From positions 1-17,020 of the forward strand of contig JAHEKO010000028.1 of assembly GCA_024638355.1 (NCBI GenBank): 17,020 nt of DNA, written 5' to 3'. Every line of letters begins with the position of its first letter. The stretch's first letter is position 1. This document shows, one piece after another, positions 1 to 11,084 of this stretch. Position numbers and translations under genes: made by a program. The notes under the pieces were generated by a model. It made no database searches. It had not been told where the DNA came from and saw only the letters and a program-made list of their open reading frames with translations. The DNA is from Acidobacteriota bacterium. GTDB lineage: Bacteria; Acidobacteriota; Thermoanaerobaculia; Multivoradales; JAHEKO01.

Positions 1-2
1 GC

Positions 3-2126
<2,124 letters not shown>

Positions 2127-2307
2127 CCCGACCTTCTGACGGTAGTGTCGCACCCCGAGCACCGGCGGGAGACCCGCGCGGCAGCCGGGCCCCTGACCCG
2201 GGCGAGACCCGCGGACCCACTACGCTTCTCACCGGCTCGAGGTGATCAGTTTCGCCACCGATTCCCGCGTTAGTGAGTAGAGGCAGCGGGAGACAAAGCG
2301 AATAACC

Positions 2308-2315
2308 TAAGGAGG
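2308..2315 (+). promoter_or_regulatory. Perfect Shine-Dalgarno of the 18-codon gene
   Basis: The octamer TAAGGAGG matches the anti-Shine-Dalgarno end of 16S rRNA in full and lies 6 nt before the ATG at 2322. It is the strongest ribosome binding site in the window and is the main reason to treat the following tiny ORF as translated. Confidence 0.8.
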
Positions 2316-2321
2316 CGCAAC

Positions 2322-2378
2322 ATGACGATCAAGACCCAGGTCAAGGCGGGACAGTCGGCAGCCGTCATCTTCGAGTAG
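2322..2378 (+). CDS. 18-residue peptide gene (function unknown)
   Basis: A free-standing ORF of 18 codons ending in TAG encodes MTIKTQVKAGQSAAVIFE. It has a perfect ribosome binding site at ideal spacing and is followed 28 nt later by a strong intrinsic terminator, so it looks like a self-contained expressed unit. The N-terminal pattern IKTxVKAG recalls, from memory only, short peptides of unknown function that occur as families in some environmental bacteria; I cannot confirm this by search. There is no Cys, no hydrophobic segment and no run of one regulatory amino acid. The 195 bp between the RND stop and this ATG hold no other gene, only a GC-rich inverted repeat (CCGGG/CCCGG near 2185-2202) flanked by two copies of GAGACCCGCG. 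Alternatives: a leader peptide for the transporter downstream, or the coding part of a small dual-function RNA. Confidence 0.6.
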   Translation: MTIKTQVKAGQSAAVIFE

Positions 2379-2406
2379 CCGACGGCCTTCGAACCCAGAC
2401 AACGAG

Positions 2407-2433
2407 AAAGGCAGCCGCGAGGCTGCCTTTTTT
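2407..2433 (+). terminator. Rho-independent terminator
   Basis: A perfect 10-bp stem, AAAGGCAGCC paired with GGCTGCCTTT, closes a GNRA-type GCGA tetraloop and runs straight into a T tract (six Ts, 2428-2433). It would end the peptide transcript before the transporter gene. The arm GGCAGCC also occurs inside the peptide gene at 2357-2363, so the right arm has an alternative partner. Confidence 0.9.
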
Positions 2434-2474
2434 CGTTTGGCCTATACAACCCCGGCGGGTATTGTGGCGGCCTT

Positions 2475-3398
2475 ATGCGACCGGGCGTCCTGGGGGCATT
2501 GGCGATCTGCGTGTCGGCGGCGCTATGGGGGTTCGACGGCGTGGCGCTCACCCCCCGCCTCTACAACCTCGACGTGCTGCAGGTGGTGTTCCTGCTGCAC
2601 GCGGTTCCCTTCCTCCTCATGCAGCTCTTTCTGTTCCGCTCCTACGCGGTTCTAGGCGCGCTCGGCCCGGCCAAATGGTTCGATCTGGCGCTGGTGGCGC
2701 TCGCCGGGGGCGTGTTCGGCACCTACTCGATCGTGCGCGCGCTCTTCCTGGTCGACTTCAATCAGCTGAGCGTGGTCGTCCTGCTGCAGAAGCTCCAGCC
2801 GGTCTTCGCTCTGGCGCTCGCCGCCCTGCTGCTCGGCGAGCGCTTCACGGTGAGAATGCTGCATCGCGCCGCCCTCGCCCTCACCGGTGCCTATCTCTTG
2901 ACCTTCGGCGCCACGATCCCCGATTTCGGCGGCGGCTCGAAGACCGGTATCGCCGCAATCTGGGCGCTGCTCGCCGCCGGTTCCTACGGCGCGGCGACCG
3001 TGCTCGGCAAGCGGCTGCTCAACTCGCTCGACTTCAAGGCGGCTACGTTCGGGCGCTACGGCGTGACCACGCTGATGACGCTCGTCATGCTCGGGCTGAG
3101 CCGGGGCGGCCTGGGGCTCGCCGAGGTGACCCGGCCCAACTGGCTGGTGATCCTGATCATCGGCGCGACCACCGGCAGCGGCGCGCTCTTCCTCTACTAT
3201 TTCGGCCTGACGCGCGTGCGGGCGGGGATCGCGGCGATCTGCGAGATGTGCCTGCCCCTCGCGGCCATCCTCTTCGACTTCCTGCTCAACGACTCGGTGC
3301 TCGGACCCTGGCAGTGGCTGGGCGCGGCCATCCTGTTGACCGCGATCAGCCTGGTCACGCTGCAGCCGAATCCACGCCCCGCCAGGCAGCCGGCCTGA
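2475..3398 (+). CDS. EamA/DMT-family transporter
   Basis: The 307-residue protein is hydrophobic throughout, with about ten predicted membrane helices arranged as two EamA repeats, the usual size and layout of drug/metabolite transporters. Repeat one contains the conserved helix-turn LQKLQPVFALALAALLLGER; repeat two contains the matching EMCLPLAAILFDFLLNDSVLGPWQWLGAAIL. Substrates of this superfamily are metabolites, amino acids or drugs and cannot be predicted here. The gene starts 41 nt after the intrinsic terminator, so it probably has its own promoter; there is no Shine-Dalgarno, but TATTGT (2460-2465) lies 9 nt before the ATG and could be a -10 box of a nearly leaderless transcript. It ends with TGA, used here as a true stop. 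Confidence 0.9.
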   Translation: MRPGVLGALAICVSAALWGFDGVALTPRLYNLDVLQVVFLLHAVPFLLMQLFLFRSYAVLGALGPAKWFDLALVALAGGVFGTYSIVRALFLVDFNQLSVVVLLQKLQPVFALALAALLLGERFTVRMLHRAALALTGAYLLTFGATIPDFGGGSKTGIAAIWALLAAGSYGAATVLGKRLLNSLDFKAATFGRYGVTTLMTLVMLGLSRGGLGLAEVTRPNWLVILIIGATTGSGALFLYYFGLTRVRAGIAAICEMCLPLAAILFDFLLNDSVLGPWQWLGAAILLTAISLVTLQPNPRPARQPA

Positions 3399-3506
3399 CC
3401 GGTCGACCGCCGGCGGTGTGATAGAAAACCAGGGCTTTCGCAAGTCAGGGCTGACGGTCGCGCCCGCTCGGGCGCCGGGCAGTACCGAGAAAGGAGCGCG
3501 ACGCCG

Positions 3507-3974
<468 letters not shown>

Positions 3975-3975
3975 G

Positions 3976-6332
<2,357 letters not shown>

Positions 6333-6333
<1 letters not shown>

Positions 6334-7181
6334 TGTATCCGGCAGAGTTCGACTACGTTCGCGCCACCAGCGCCCAGGAGGCGGTGGATCTCCTCGCGCA
6401 GCACGACGACGCGGTGCTCCTGGCGGGAGGGCACAGCCTGGTGCCCATGCTGAAGCTGCGCCTCGCCCACCCCGCGACGCTGATCGACATCGGCCGGATC
6501 GGCGAGATTCGCGGCATCTGCGAGAAGGAGGGCGCCCTGCGCATCGGCGCGCTCACCACCCACGACGAGATCGACCGGTCGAGCCTGGTTCGCGAGAAGT
6601 GCGCGTTCCTCGCCGAGGCCGCGGGCAAGATCGGCGATCCCCAGGTCCGCAACAAGGGCACGATCGGCGGCAACATCGCGCATGCCGACCCGGCCTCGGA
6701 TCTGCCCGCCGTGCTGGTCGCGGCGGGCGCCACGGTCCATCTTCTCGGACCGAACGGCCCTCGATCGGTCGCGGCGGCCGACTTCTTCACCGGCCTGCTG
6801 ACCACGGCGAAGGCTCCCGGCGAGATCATCACCGAGGTCGAGGTTCCGGTACTCGACGCCGGGAGCGCCTATCTCAAGGTCGAGCATCCGGCTTCGGGCT
6901 ACGCGGTATGCGGCGCGGCCGCGGTGGTCAAGATGGAGAACGGAGCCTGCACGGCGGCCAGCCTCTGCTTCAACGGCGTCACGGCGGTCGTGCTCGACGC
7001 CTGCCCGGATGGTTGCTCGCTGGTCGGGACCACGGCCGACGACGCGGCGATCGGCGCGGCGGTGGACGCCGTGAAGATCGCCGATCCGATGGGCGACATC
7101 CACGCCTCCGGCGAATACCGCGTGGTGCTCGCGCACGCCTACGGCAAACGGGCGCTCAAGGCGGCGCGCGACCGGGCGTAG
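6333..7181 (+). CDS. Molybdenum hydroxylase FAD subunit (CoxM-like)
   Basis: This 282-residue protein is the flavin subunit that passes electrons from the iron-sulfur clusters to the final acceptor. It shows the two FAD-binding motifs of the family, AGGHS at residues 31-35 and TIGGN at 110-114, followed by the C-terminal CO_deh_flav_C domain. The start ATG overlaps the stop of the large subunit, with GGGGAGG 7 nt upstream. Subunit order is small-large-medium, different from the medium-small-large order of classical cox operons. It ends with TAG at the border of the repeat array. No terminator with a T tract is seen after it; the hairpins of the array may take that role. Confidence 0.95.
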
Positions 7182-7673
7182 GACATCGGCGCCATCGCCC
7201 GGCACGGGTCCGGGCGCTACAACCAAAGACAGGTGGGGGGCGATCGAACGAGCCCTCCTTGGACGATCGCACAAACAGGGTAGCGCCCCCACCTGTGGGG
7301 GGCGATCGAACAAGGCAGGGGCGATCGAACGAGGCAAGGGGCGATCGAACGAGCCCTCCTTGGACGATCGCACAAACAGGGTAGCGCCCCCACCTGTGGG
7401 GGGCGATCGAACAAGGCAGGGGCGATCGAACTTGGACGATCGCACAAACAGGTAGCGCCCCCACCTGTGGGGGGCGATCGAACAAGACAGGGGCGATCGA
7501 ACTTGGACGATCGCACAAACAGGTAGCGCCCCCACCTGTGGGGGGCGATCGAACAAGACAGGGCGATCGAACAAGACAGGGCGATTGAACCAGGCAAGGC
7601 GCGATTGAACAAGGCAAGGCGCGATCGAACGAGGCAAGGCGCGATCGGACGAGCCCGTTGGCGTCGATCTGTC
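7182..7673. other. Gene-free convergent intergenic region
   Basis: These 492 bp between the FAD-subunit stop and the stop of the B3/4-domain gene hold the tandem array and short flanks, and I see no gene in them. The left flank contains ACAGGTGGGGGG just before the first unit, which resembles the end of a long unit and may be a decayed copy. Confidence 0.8.
7240..7656. repeat. Hierarchical tandem repeat array (GCGATCGAAC units)
   Basis: Fourteen units begin with GCGATCGAAC or a close variant, at 7240, 7302, 7321, 7341, 7403, 7422, 7474, 7493, 7545, 7563, 7581, 7601, 7621 and 7641. Short units are 18-20 bp. Four long units (62, 62, 52, 52 bp) contain the same insert, which ends in CCCCCACCTGTGGGGG and carries an inverted CGATCGC; together with the next unit's GCGATCG each long unit can fold into a two-tier hairpin (for example 7264-7270 with 7302-7308, inner stem 7286-7291 with 7296-7301). 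Long and short units alternate, giving higher-order periods of about 101, 81, 71 and 70 bp. CGATCG occurs 16 times. The array fills the gap between two convergent genes. It is not CRISPR because there are no unique spacers. It reads open on the minus strand in several frames but has no coding character. Confidence 0.93.
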
Positions 7674-8324
7674 TCAGATAGAGACCCCGGACGTGACCAC
7701 CGCAGCCACCGGTGCCCGCCCGAGCAGCTCTTCCAGCACCGCACCCGCCCGCTCCGCATCGATCGCGGCGGCTGGCAGGTAGGCCACCAGCCAGGCCCGC
7801 CCGGTGCCCTCGCCGACCTTGACGCGCTCGCTGCCGGTGATCGGCGCGTCGCACGGGCCGCGGGCGTCGACCAGGAGCGGCCGTCCCTCGAGCCGGAAGG
7901 GGCCCCTGAGGGAAAGGTAGCTCTCGCCCTCGCGGCCGGCGCGGAGCGCGAACGGGGGCTCGAGCGCCGTCTCGTCCATCACGCAGCAGGGCGCGGGCAG
8001 CTCTGCCGACAGGCAGTTGTTGAGGTCCACCAGCGGGTGGATCGCCGGCAGCTCACCACCCTTGAGCAGGCGGCGCACCAACGCTTCGGACGACGGCCGG
8101 TAGCGGGTCGGGTCGGTGCCCGCGGCGCGGAAGAGCTTGCGCAGCTCGGCGACCGCGGGCTCGGTCGCCAGGGTTTCGGGTCGAAAGCGCTCGCGCACGC
8201 GCTCCGCGGTGCGGGCGCGCAACGCCGCGAGCCCTTCGGGATCCGCATCGACCGGCTCCAGCAGGGCCCAGAATAGCGCCCAGCCTTCGAGCTCGTGGAC
8301 GACTTCGAACGGCGGCCTGTTCAT
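7674..8324 (-). CDS. B3/4 tRNA-editing-like domain protein
   Basis: The 216-residue protein matches the stand-alone B3/4 family (COG3382), named after the editing domain of the phenylalanyl-tRNA synthetase beta subunit. Typical features are the segment AELRKLFRAAGTDPTRYRPS, then HPLVDLNNCLSAELPAP at about residues 100-120, and a C-terminal region ending in short beta strands. Stand-alone members are suspected to act on misacylated tRNA or amino-acid-like compounds, but the role is not settled. The start is the only ATG that preserves the whole domain; no Shine-Dalgarno is seen, while TCGAAT lies 6 nt upstream of it. It is divergent from the selenoprotein gene at 8389 (64 bp apart) and ends with TGA at the edge of the repeat array. 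Confidence 0.88.
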   Translation of the reverse strand: MNRPPFEVVHELEGWALFWALLEPVDADPEGLAALRARTAERVRERFRPETLATEPAVAELRKLFRAAGTDPTRYRPSSEALVRRLLKGGELPAIHPLVDLNNCLSAELPAPCCVMDETALEPPFALRAGREGESYLSLRGPFRLEGRPLLVDARGPCDAPITGSERVKVGEGTGRAWLVAYLPAAAIDAERAGAVLEELLGRAPVAAVVTSGVSI

Positions 8325-8376
8325 CGGCTCATTCGATCACGCGCGATTCTCGCGATCCACCCCGCCCCGGTCACGA

Positions 8377-8382
8377 TACCCT
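8377..8382 (+). promoter_or_regulatory. Possible -10 box (leaderless) of ArsC-like selenoprotein gene
   Basis: TACCCT fits the TANNNT -10 pattern and lies exactly 6 nt before the ATG at 8389, so transcription would start at or next to the start codon. There is no Shine-Dalgarno. The same spacing is seen for two other genes in the window. Confidence 0.4.
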
Positions 8383-8388
8383 CTCCCC

Positions 8389-8736
8389 ATGCTCGAGCTG
8401 ATCTGCAAGCAAACCTGAGGCACCTGCCGCAAGGCGGTCGCCTTGCTCGAACAGCGCGGCGTTGCCTATCGCTACCGCGAGTACACCCAGAGCCCCCTGT
8501 CGGCGAGGGAGATCCAGGACGTCCTCGACCAGCTCGGCCTCGAGCCGCGCGCGCTCCTGCGCCGCCACGACCGCGCCTACAAGGAGCTCGGCCTCACCGG
8601 CAAGGAGCCGCCCGAGCGCCTCATCGACCACATGGCCGCGCACCCGACGCTGATCCAGCGCCCGATCGGTGTCTTGCGCGGCCGGGCCGTCGTCGGCCGG
8701 CCGCCCGAGCGGCTACTCGAGCTGCTCGAAGGCTAG
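8389..8736 (+). CDS. ArsC/Spx-like thioredoxin-fold selenoprotein (Sec at TGA 8416-8418)
   Basis: Read through the TGA at codon 10, this is a complete 115-residue ArsC/Spx/YffB-family protein. The N-terminus reads MLELICKQT-U-GTCRKAVALL: Sec10 replaces the first, nucleophilic Cys of the family's CxxC, and C13 is kept. Downstream come the helical insert and the family's QRPIGV segment, with R91 and cis-Pro P92 of the thioredoxin fold. Without recoding, the only ORF would start far inside the domain and lose the active site. A perfect 7-bp stem with a GGTC loop follows 17 nt after the TGA (see SECIS). Cys homologs reduce arsenate or other disulfide-linked substrates; a CxxC member need not be an arsenate reductase. 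It ends with TAG, 2 bp from the convergent AhpD-like selenoprotein gene. Confidence 0.93.
8429..8446 (+). promoter_or_regulatory. SECIS-like stem-loop, ArsC-like gene
   Basis: GCAAGGC (8429-8435) pairs perfectly with GCCTTGC (8440-8446) around the loop GGTC. The loop starts 17 nt after the TGA, and GGUC is the same core found in the apical loop of the Escherichia coli fdhF SECIS, where the G and U contact SelB. An alternative, shorter hairpin with a GCAA loop (8426-8435) competes with it. Confidence 0.8.
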
Positions 8737-8738
8737 CC

Positions 8739-9278
8739 TCACGATTCGAGCTCGACGCCGAGACCGTCGGCGATGCGGTTGACGAAGGCGAAATAGCCGA
8801 CGATGGCGCAGACGTCGTGGATCGCGCGGTCGTCGAAGCCGGCGTGGCGCAGCGCGTCGACGTCCCGCACGCTCATCTCCCCCGGCGTGCGGGTGAGCTT
8901 GAGCGAGTAGTCGAGCATCGCCCGGTCCGTTGGATCCAGGTCGGCGGCGGCCGGATCCCTCTTCAGCGCCTCGATCAGGGCGTCCTGTTCCTCGGCGCTC
9001 ACCTTCTTCGCTGTCAGTAGCCGACGGAGACCCGCTCCGTGATGCTCGATTCAGTAGTGGCACTCGTTCGCCGCCGAGACGGTCACGGCGATCAGCTCGC
9101 GCTGGACCCGGCTCAGCGGGCCGGCCGCGTACATCAGCTCGCGATAGAGAGCGTAGTGGAGCCGCATCGTCCGGCTGTGCACCCCGTGGATGCGCAGGAT
9201 GTTGTCGTCGTCGGCGACGCGGTCGGCGGCGGGGATCCGATCGGGGTCGACGTAGTCGATGTAGGCCATGAAGCCCAT
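8739..9278 (-). CDS. AhpD-like peroxidase-related selenoprotein (Sec at TGA 9051-9053)
   Basis: Two minus-strand half ORFs lie in one frame and are separated by a single TGA; together they give a 179-residue carboxymuconolactone decarboxylase/AhpD-fold protein of the 'peroxidase-related enzyme' family, with the usual length. The active site reads ECHY-U-IEHHGAGLRRLL, so Sec76 replaces the second Cys of CxxC, the peroxidatic one in AhpD. E61, C73, U76 and H80 match the spacing of E118, C130, C133 and H137 of Mycobacterium tuberculosis AhpD; the H132 equivalent is Y75. AhpD reduces peroxides using lipoylated protein as donor. The gene ends with an ordinary TGA, so UGA has both meanings in one gene. 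An alternative start at 9269 (MAYIDYVDP) has TAGCAT 7 nt upstream and may be the true one. It is divergent from xdhC by only 20 bp. Confidence 0.93.
9024..9040 (-). promoter_or_regulatory. SECIS-like stem-loop, AhpD-like gene
   Basis: On the minus strand ACGGAG pairs perfectly with CTCCGT around the loop CGGGT. The loop begins 16 nt after the recoded TGA and has G as its second base and a G-U step, as bacterial SECIS elements require. Confidence 0.75.
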
Positions 9279-9282
9279 GCTA
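9277..9282 (-). promoter_or_regulatory. Possible -10 box of AhpD-like selenoprotein gene
   Basis: On the minus strand TAGCAT (TANNNT) sits 7 nt before the inner ATG at 9269. If real, the transcript is leaderless and the outer ATG at 9278 is not the start. Confidence 0.3.
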
Positions 9283-9286
9283 TTCT
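9281..9286 (+). promoter_or_regulatory. Possible -10 box of the xdhC operon
   Basis: TATTCT matches the -10 consensus at four of six positions and lies 12 nt before the ATG at 9299. It overlaps the opposing candidate box of the AhpD-like gene, so the two promoters could not be used at the same time. Confidence 0.3.
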
Positions 9287-9298
9287 GCCGCCCCTCCG

Positions 9299-9613
9299 AT
9301 GCGAGACGTGCTCGATCAGATCGATCGCTGGCAGGGCGAGGGCAAGCAGGTCGCCGTCGCCACGGTGGTCAAGGTGTGGGGCTCGGCTCCGCGCCCGCTC
9401 GGCTCGAAGATGGTCGTCTCGTCGGACGGCGAGATGGCCGGCTCGGTGAGCGGCGGCTGCGTCGAGGGCGCGGTGGCCGAGGAGGCGCGCTCCGTACTGG
9501 CCTCGGGCGAGCCGAAGCTCGTCCACTTCGGCGTCTCCGACGACCGCGCCTGGGCGGTCGGCCTCTCCTGCGGCGGCCAGATCGAAGTGTTCATCGAGAC
9601 CCTTGAAAGCTAG
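9299..9613 (+). CDS. XdhC/CoxI-domain protein, N-terminal module only
   Basis: This 104-residue protein is the XdhC_CoxI domain alone. It shows the family's conserved N-terminal core: ATVVKVWGSAPRPLGSKMVV, then GEMAGSVSGGCVEGAV with the invariant Cys, and ends LSCGGQIEVFIE with a second conserved Cys. XdhC-type proteins bind molybdenum cofactor, sulfurate it and insert it into molybdenum hydroxylases; the CoxI module usually forms the cofactor site. Full XdhC proteins also carry a C-terminal Rossmann domain, which here lies in the next gene. The reading frame ends cleanly with TAG and the next gene has its own ribosome binding site, so it is not a frameshift. No Shine-Dalgarno is seen before the ATG. 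Confidence 0.9.
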   Translation: MRDVLDQIDRWQGEGKQVAVATVVKVWGSAPRPLGSKMVVSSDGEMAGSVSGGCVEGAVAEEARSVLASGEPKLVHFGVSDDRAWAVGLSCGGQIEVFIETLES

Positions 9614-9634
9614 AAGCCGACCCGATCGACTGCC

Positions 9635-9661
9635 GGCCCCGCGCGGGGCCGTGCCTCTTTT
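9635..9661 (+). terminator. Possible weak terminator or attenuator between xdhC genes
   Basis: A perfect palindrome, GGCCCCGCGCGGGGCC (9635-9650), is followed after six bases by a pyrimidine run with four Ts. It lies in the 75-bp gap between the two XdhC-type genes. The T tract is short and displaced, so it may only reduce or modulate readthrough. Confidence 0.35.
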
Positions 9662-9688
9662 CCCGCGAGGGCGGGAGGGGGATCGAGG

Positions 9689-10423
9689 GTGAAGAGGGAG
9701 ATCCACACCGAGCTCCGCTCCTGCATCGAGCGCGAGGAGCTCGTCGTCCTCGCCACCGTCGTCGCCGGTCCCGGCCTCGGCAACCAGCTCCTGATCTGGC
9801 CGGCCGAGCAGACTCTGGGCGACCTCGGCACCCCGCGCCTCAACCAGCGCGCCGCGCTCTTCGCCGAGAAGGCCTTCCACAGCTTCGAGTCGAAGCGCCG
9901 CACCGTCGACCACCAGGGCGAGCAGATCGAGATCTTCTTCGACGTCCACCCGCCGCCCGAGAAGATGATCATCATCGGCGCGGTGCACGTGGCGATCCAC
10001 CTGATCGAGCTCGCGCGCGTTCTCGGCATCAAGACGATCGTCATCGATCCGCGCACCGCCTTTGCCACCCCGGAGCGCTTCGCGGCGGCGGACCAGCTGA
10101 TCGCCGGGTGGCCGGCCGAGGCGCTGGCCGATATCCCCATCCACGAATCGACCTACTTCGTCGCCCTGAGCCACGACTTCAAGATCGACCTGCCGGCTCT
10201 CGAGATCGCCCTCGCCGGCCCGGCTCGGTACGTCGGTGCGCTCGGCTCGACGCGCACCCACGCCAAGCGCGTCGACGAGCTGCTCGAGCTCGGCCTGTCC
10301 CGGGAGCAGATCGAGCGGATCCGTGCTCCGATCGGACTCGACCTCGGCGGCCGCAAGGCCGAAGAGATCGCCCTGGCGATCGCCGCCCAGATCGTCGCCG
10401 CGCGCCACGGGCGGGAGCTCTAG
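9689..10423 (+). CDS. XdhC-family protein with Rossmann domain
   Basis: The 244-residue protein combines a diverged CoxI-like N-terminal part (ATVVAGPGLGNQLLIW, without the GGC motif of the preceding gene) with the C-terminal XdhC Rossmann domain. The Rossmann glycine/histidine turn is IIIGAVHVAIHL at about residue 95-106, followed by the family segment DPRTAFATPERF, YVGALGSTRTHAKR and the C-terminal PIGLDLGGRKAEEIALAIAAQI. It should mature the molybdenum cofactor of a xanthine dehydrogenase-type enzyme. The start is GTG at 9689, chosen because GGGAGGGGG lies about 7 nt upstream and no ATG occurs in the conserved N-terminal part. It is followed 13 nt later by the MocA-type gene, so the three genes 9299-11042 act as one operon. 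Confidence 0.92.
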   Translation: MKREIHTELRSCIEREELVVLATVVAGPGLGNQLLIWPAEQTLGDLGTPRLNQRAALFAEKAFHSFESKRRTVDHQGEQIEIFFDVHPPPEKMIIIGAVHVAIHLIELARVLGIKTIVIDPRTAFATPERFAAADQLIAGWPAEALADIPIHESTYFVALSHDFKIDLPALEIALAGPARYVGALGSTRTHAKRVDELLELGLSREQIERIRAPIGLDLGGRKAEEIALAIAAQIVAARHGREL

Positions 10424-10436
10424 CCTGGCCCTCGCC

Positions 10437-11042
10437 ATGAAGCGGGTGACCGCCGTCGTCCTGGCCGCGGGCGCGTCCCGCCGCTTCGTCGAAGCCGGGG
10501 GCGGACTCAAGCAGCTCGCACGGTTCAAAGGGGAGTCGCTGGTCCGCCGCACGGCACGCGCGGCCGCGGCCTCCGCCGTCACGCAGGTCGTCGTCGTCGT
10601 CGGCTGCGAGGCCGAGGCGGTGGCTCGAGAGGTCGAGGATCTCGACGTCGAAGTCGTGGTCGGCGCGCGCTGGGCGGAGGGCCAGAGCCACTCCGTGCGG
10701 TCCGGTCTCGCGCGGGTCGAAAGCGACGCCGACGGCGCGATCTTCCTCCCCTGCGACCAGCCGTTTCTCGGCGCCGAGGCGATCGACGCGATCCTCGCGG
10801 CCTACGCGACGAGTGAAGCGGGCATCGTGGTCCCGACTTTCGCCGGCAGCCGCCGGGCGCCGGTGCTGTTCGACCGCAGCCTCTTTGCCGAGCTCGACCG
10901 GCTTCGAGGCGACTCCGGGGGACGTCAGCTGTTCAGCGCGCACGCCGAGCGCATCGTCGAGGTCGAGCTCGAGAGCGAGCGGCCTCTGCTCGACATCGAC
11001 GACCCGGCCGACCTGGGCAGGCTGGGCGACATGGCTTCATGA
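10437..11042 (+). CDS. mocA: MocA/MobA-type nucleotidyltransferase
   Basis: The 201-residue protein is a MobA-like NTP transferase. It shows the nucleotide-binding signature VVLAAGASRRF (residues 7-17) with the lysine segment LKQL (24-27), the metal-binding PCDQP (105-109, D107), and the family's RRAPVLFDRSLF and GDSGGRQLF segments. MocA joins CTP to molybdopterin to form the cytosine dinucleotide cofactor used by xanthine-dehydrogenase-family enzymes, which fits the XdhC genes just upstream and the molybdenum hydroxylase at 3507-7181. A GTP-using MobA role is possible from sequence alone, but the context favours MocA. It ends with TGA, 42 bp from the convergent DoxX gene. Confidence 0.85.
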   Translation: MKRVTAVVLAAGASRRFVEAGGGLKQLARFKGESLVRRTARAAAASAVTQVVVVVGCEAEAVAREVEDLDVEVVVGARWAEGQSHSVRSGLARVESDADGAIFLPCDQPFLGAEAIDAILAAYATSEAGIVVPTFAGSRRAPVLFDRSLFAELDRLRGDSGGRQLFSAHAERIVEVELESERPLLDIDDPADLGRLGDMAS

Positions 11043-11084
11043 CCTCCGCTCGAGCCGCCCGGCACTCCCTCGGCGCGGCCGCCG

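Noticed and set aside
3406..3474. GC palindromes before the hydroxylase operon (ACCGCCGGCGGT and CGCCCG/CGGGCG) as terminator or operator
   Set aside because: No T tract follows, and short GC palindromes are frequent in this composition; no support for a function.
7240..7656. CRISPR array
   Set aside because: There are no unique spacers; units of 18-20 and 52-62 bp follow each other directly and long inserts are copies of each other. No cas genes are present.
7156..7854. Long open frames on the minus strand through the repeat array (also 7217-7759 and 6096-7637)
   Set aside because: The repeat unit happens to lack stops on the minus strand, so several frames stay open together; the translations only echo the DNA repeat and overlap well-supported genes.
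8739..8741. Terminal TGA of the AhpD-like gene as a second Sec codon
   Set aside because: Readthrough would add only Sec and Gly before a TAG; no SECIS can be placed because the sequence behind it is the end of the convergent gene, and the family ends at this point.
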